A stretch of 64,000 bases of DNA from Sorex araneus (taxonomy: Eukaryota; Chordata; Mammalia; Eulipotyphla; Soricidae), in contig NC_073305.1 in the NCBI RefSeq assembly GCF_027595985.1, forward strand, positions 151,902,423 through 151,966,422. The letters are read 5' to 3'. The notes beneath the pieces were generated by a model. The model was not told where the DNA came from. It ran no database searches and was given only the letters and a program-made list of their open reading frames with translations. Positions 61,145-64,000 of the stretch are shown here, one piece after another (the stretch's first letter is position 1; each line of letters begins with the position of its first letter). A program made the position numbers and the translations under genes.

Positions 61145-62380
61145 GAATCTAGTATCATACCACTATTATAACAGTATTACCAGCATACAACACATTGAAT
61201 AAGGGGTTTCTGTTGAATGTTAGGATATGCTTTTTGGGTCTTACGGTTGGTTATTTATTTCTGATGTATACTTTTGCCTCTTTGTATTTTGAAAGAAGGC
61301 ATTTATCATTCAAATTAAAGTTTGTAATTTAGAAATCATGCCACTTAATGTAATTATTTGAGTTAGTAATAATAGAAACTAAAGTTTATATTCCAGTCAC
61401 ATGAGTGACGCACAAGGAAAAAAAAAGAATTATTGGTAGATTTCTGTAGTGTAAGTCTTGTTGTTGGGAAGTAAAGTCTTCTGTGTTCTTTATTATGTGG
61501 CTCCATAAGCAGCACTGTGATGGTTATGACGGTTTGAAACACTAATATTTAATGGAGCCACATTATACATGAGTTATTTTTATTTTATGGCAAAAAACTC
61601 ATGGTGGACAATTTTATATTTGCTTTCCTCCCATTTAATTTAAGAAAATCTGGTGATTTTTTTCCCCTCCAGATTTATAGTATTAGAAAAATTAGTAAAT
61701 TAATTTGTCACTCAGAAGAAATAGAGAATGATCTGAGGAAGCTTCTCTGGATTTTTCTCCTGCATAAAAATAAGGGTACAAGGGCACTTACCTTAGATAA
61801 TTTTAAGTGCATAAGGATTGTATTAATTTTTTACCATCTTTTTGTTGTCATTAATTTCAAGTTATTTTAAAAACTAAGGGGGAAGTAATGGTTAACAATT
61901 TTGTTGAAATGCTCTTCATTTTTGAGATGAAATTTAATCAGTGAGTTTTAACTAGTATATTTATTGTAACTGAAAATACTTTAGTAGTCATGTTAAATTA
62001 ATCATGCTTCATTTTTTATTAATGACTTCATTTCTACTTTCTGTTTGTATGGAGAGGAATGTATATAATTACAGCAAGATCCCAGTCCTTAGTAATGCAA
62101 GTGATGACATAAAATTGTCAAACAGTTCTCATACAAGTCTAACAAATTATTCTTGGGTTTGTTCAGCATTGTTGATTTTGGCAATGGAAGGCTATTAATT
62201 TTGGATTTTTACACTTTTGTATATTGAATCTCTTCATTTTTCATTTGTCATTTGTTAGTTTTAACTTCAGTGTAACTTTTGGCCCACTTCATATGTTGTT
62301 ACTAAAGAGCTCCACCTTCCACACCTTTAAAATGTAAATACAGGTATAAGTGTAAGAACTATCTAAAGAGTGTGGGTATT
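61145..62380. other. TRMT11: AT-rich intron 12 sequence
   Basis: No repeat recognised, and the expected last exon (N-R-D-Q-type continuation) is not found here. Confidence 0.4.
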
Positions 62381-62391
62381 TTGGGGCCATA

Positions 62392-62567
62392 GTGATAGTA
62401 CAGTGGGTAAGGCATATGTGCCTTCCACAGAGCCAACTTGGGTTCAATCCTCAGCAACCCATATGGTCCCCCAAGCACCAGGAATAGTTCCTGAGCTCAA
62501 AGCCAGGAGTTACCCCTGAGCATTTTTGGGTGTGCCCCCTCCCCAAGCCCCCTCCAAAAAAAAAAAA
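62392..62567 (+). repeat. SINE family A copy, sense orientation
   Basis: ggggccatagtgatagtaca, ggttcaatcctcagcaaccc, catatggtcccccaagcacc, gagccaggagt-like aaagccaggagttacccctg, and a C/A-rich tail. Confidence 0.92.
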
Positions 62568-62600
62568 GTGCATGTTTAACATTGTGTGTCTTTACAGTAT

Positions 62601-62883
62601 TGACTTTTTTTTTTTAAATTTATTTATTTATTTATTTTTTATAGTTTATTTTTAATTAGTGAGTCAACGTGAGGGTACAGTTACAGATTTATACATTTTT
62701 GTGCTCATGTTTCTCCCTTACAGAGTTTGATAACCCATCCCTTCACCAGTGCCCATTCTCCACCACCAGTAAACCCAACATCCCACTCCCCCTTCCCAGT
62801 CCCGTCTCCCCCCACCCCACCCTGCCACTATGGCAGGGAATTCCCTTTTGTTCTCTCTCTCTGGTTAGGTGTTGTGGTTTGCA
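62601..62883 (-). mobile_element. L1 3' tail, copy 1 of a tandem pair
   Basis: T/A-rich end, gtgagtcaacgtgagggtac, cagtgcccattctccaccac, stopping after gttgtggtttgc. Flanked on both sides by agtattgacttttt. Confidence 0.9.
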
Positions 62884-63203
62884 AGTATTGACTTTTTTTT
62901 ATTTTTTTTTTTTTATTTTTTAATAGTTTATTTTTAATTAGTGAGTCAACGTGAGGGTACAGTTACAGATTTATACATTTTTGTGCTCATGTTTCTCCCT
63001 TACAAAGTTTGATAACCCATCCCTTCACCAGTGCCCATTCTCCACCACCAGTAAACCCAACATCCCACCCCCCCTTCCCAGTCCCGTCTCCCCCCACCCC
63101 ACACTGCCACTATGGCAGGGTATTCCCTTTTGTTCTCTCTCTCTGGTTAGGTGTTGTGGTTTGCAATAAAGGTGTTGAGTGGCCATTGCGTTCAGTCTCT
63201 AGA
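62884..63203 (-). mobile_element. L1 3' tail, copy 2 of a tandem pair
   Basis: Nearly identical to copy 1 but extends about 35 bases further (aataaaggtgttgagtggcc and beyond) before a third agtattgacttttt at 63204. Confidence 0.9.
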
Positions 63204-63618
63204 AGTATTGACTTTTTTTTAAAAAAAAAAACAACTTGCTTGTTGAATATTAAAGTAATAAGAACTTTCTTGCTAACCATGCTTAAATTATAAAGATGAC
63301 TAATAAGAGCTAGGATTTTTTTGGTTTTCTCTTGTATTTTGGTCATTATTTTCTGTTGCTATAGTATAAAAACTGAAGTAAATGAAAGACAAATCTTTCA
63401 TCTCCATTTGATCATATTATTTTGCTCATTTTAGTGTTAAAGAAGGTCTGTTAGCCTAGCTCTGTGTAAATAGTGCCTAAGTTGAGGAGAAAAGTACTTG
63501 CATCTGAAATTTTTTTTCTGTCTTTTTTTTAAACCTTATTGTTTCTTTACCAAAACATTCTTCTGCTTTTGTAATATGCCAAATTAAAAGAAAATTATTC
63601 TTGAGTGACATGGAACTT

Positions 63619-63676
63619 CACTTGTATTCACTTGTCATCCTGTTGCTCATCGATTTGCTCGAGTGGGCGCCAGTAA
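63619..63676 (-). repeat. Very short 5'-truncated SINE family B
   Basis: A perfect 12-bp duplication, gacatggaactt, lies at 63607-63618 and 63677-63688. The 58-bp insert holds only the 3' end of family B (tgtcatcctgttgctcatcg, then gctcgagtgggcgcc). Confidence 0.93.
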
Positions 63677-63688
63677 GACATGGAACTT

Positions 63689-64000
63689 AAGTTTCTAAAA
63701 ATCGTTTTTCTTGTTTTGGAGCAGTGTTAGAATGTGACTTCTGTTACTTCAACTCATTTTTTTCCATGTAACTTATTGATGCTACTGTATGTAGTTTTGT
63801 GCTCAAAGTGGTTACTCCTGTAAAATTTTTTTCTTATAGAAAATTCAGAGGACAATTTCTGATCTGAAGTTTTCCAGAACAGATCAGAATATGACAGTTA
63901 TAATATTATGTATAGTGAAAGTTACCTAAGGTAGTGTTCTTTCTTTCATACTAGTGTATTTGGACAGGTGGAAGAATAGCTGTTTCTTAGATTACCTTGA
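63689..64000. other. TRMT11: Intron 12 sequence to the window end
   Basis: No exon recognised. Confidence 0.4.

Noticed and set aside
58492-64000. Search for the last TRMT11 exon
   Set aside because: No acceptor followed by the expected conserved C-terminal sequence was found. It most likely lies beyond the window.
1-64000. A new multi-gene system such as a defence island or biosynthetic cluster
   Set aside because: Only two conserved vertebrate genes are present. All remaining structure is retroelement, simple repeat or unrecognised intron sequence.

Overview
The window is mammalian nuclear DNA, most likely from a soricid shrew. The evidence is two interrupted genes with GT-AG introns, two CpG-island promoters, and a dense load of L1 pieces, retroviral LTR-like pieces and tRNA-derived SINEs. 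The commonest SINE has a tRNA-like head and ends in a phrase like gtgtgacccaaaaag plus poly(A); from memory it resembles the SOR SINE of shrews. No prokaryotic gene, tRNA gene, rRNA gene or CRISPR array is present. GENES: HINT3 is complete on the plus strand (five coding exons, 2130 to 18388, 172 codons plus stop). It encodes a HIT-family nucleotide hydrolase carrying the HLHLHVL histidine triad. TRMT11 lies 3.2 kb downstream on the same strand (coding exons 1 to 12, 21590 to 58491, 417 codons). It encodes the catalytic subunit of the tRNA guanosine-10 N2-methyltransferase, and its last coding exon lies beyond the window. The order matches the HINT3-TRMT11 neighbourhood of human chromosome 6q22. 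The two genes are unrelated in function and each has its own GC-rich promoter. LAYOUT: 1 to 1700 is upstream intergenic DNA; 1700 to 2350 is the HINT3 CpG island and exon 1; 2301 to 18355 holds the HINT3 introns; 18389 to about 20280 is the probable 3' UTR and spacer; 20280 to 21380 is decayed repeats; 21380 to 21900 is the TRMT11 CpG island; 21662 to 64000 holds TRMT11 introns and exons. REPEATS: SINE family A (SOR-like, poly(A) tail) has about 36 copies, about 28 of them antisense to the genes. SINE family B has nearly the same tRNA-like head but a different body, and ends in a TGACAG-type short repeat instead of poly(A). A few head-only, ID-like copies also occur. L1 pieces are mostly 5'-truncated and on the minus strand. 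Nested insertions at 11240-13345 and 42950-45300 give a readable relative chronology. Two LTR-like regions lie in TRMT11 intron 1. MOST UNUSUAL: a 1.0-kb composite retroelement at 11432-12433, bounded by a 14-bp target duplication, joins GC-rich tandem repeats directly to an L1-type 3' end. SINE family B suggests a mobilising partner that does not need poly(A). Other points are an ORF1-like segment joined to an L1 3' end without ORF2, a SINE-head/L1 chimera, a duplicated L1 tail sharing one target sequence, and a 72-bp palindrome.
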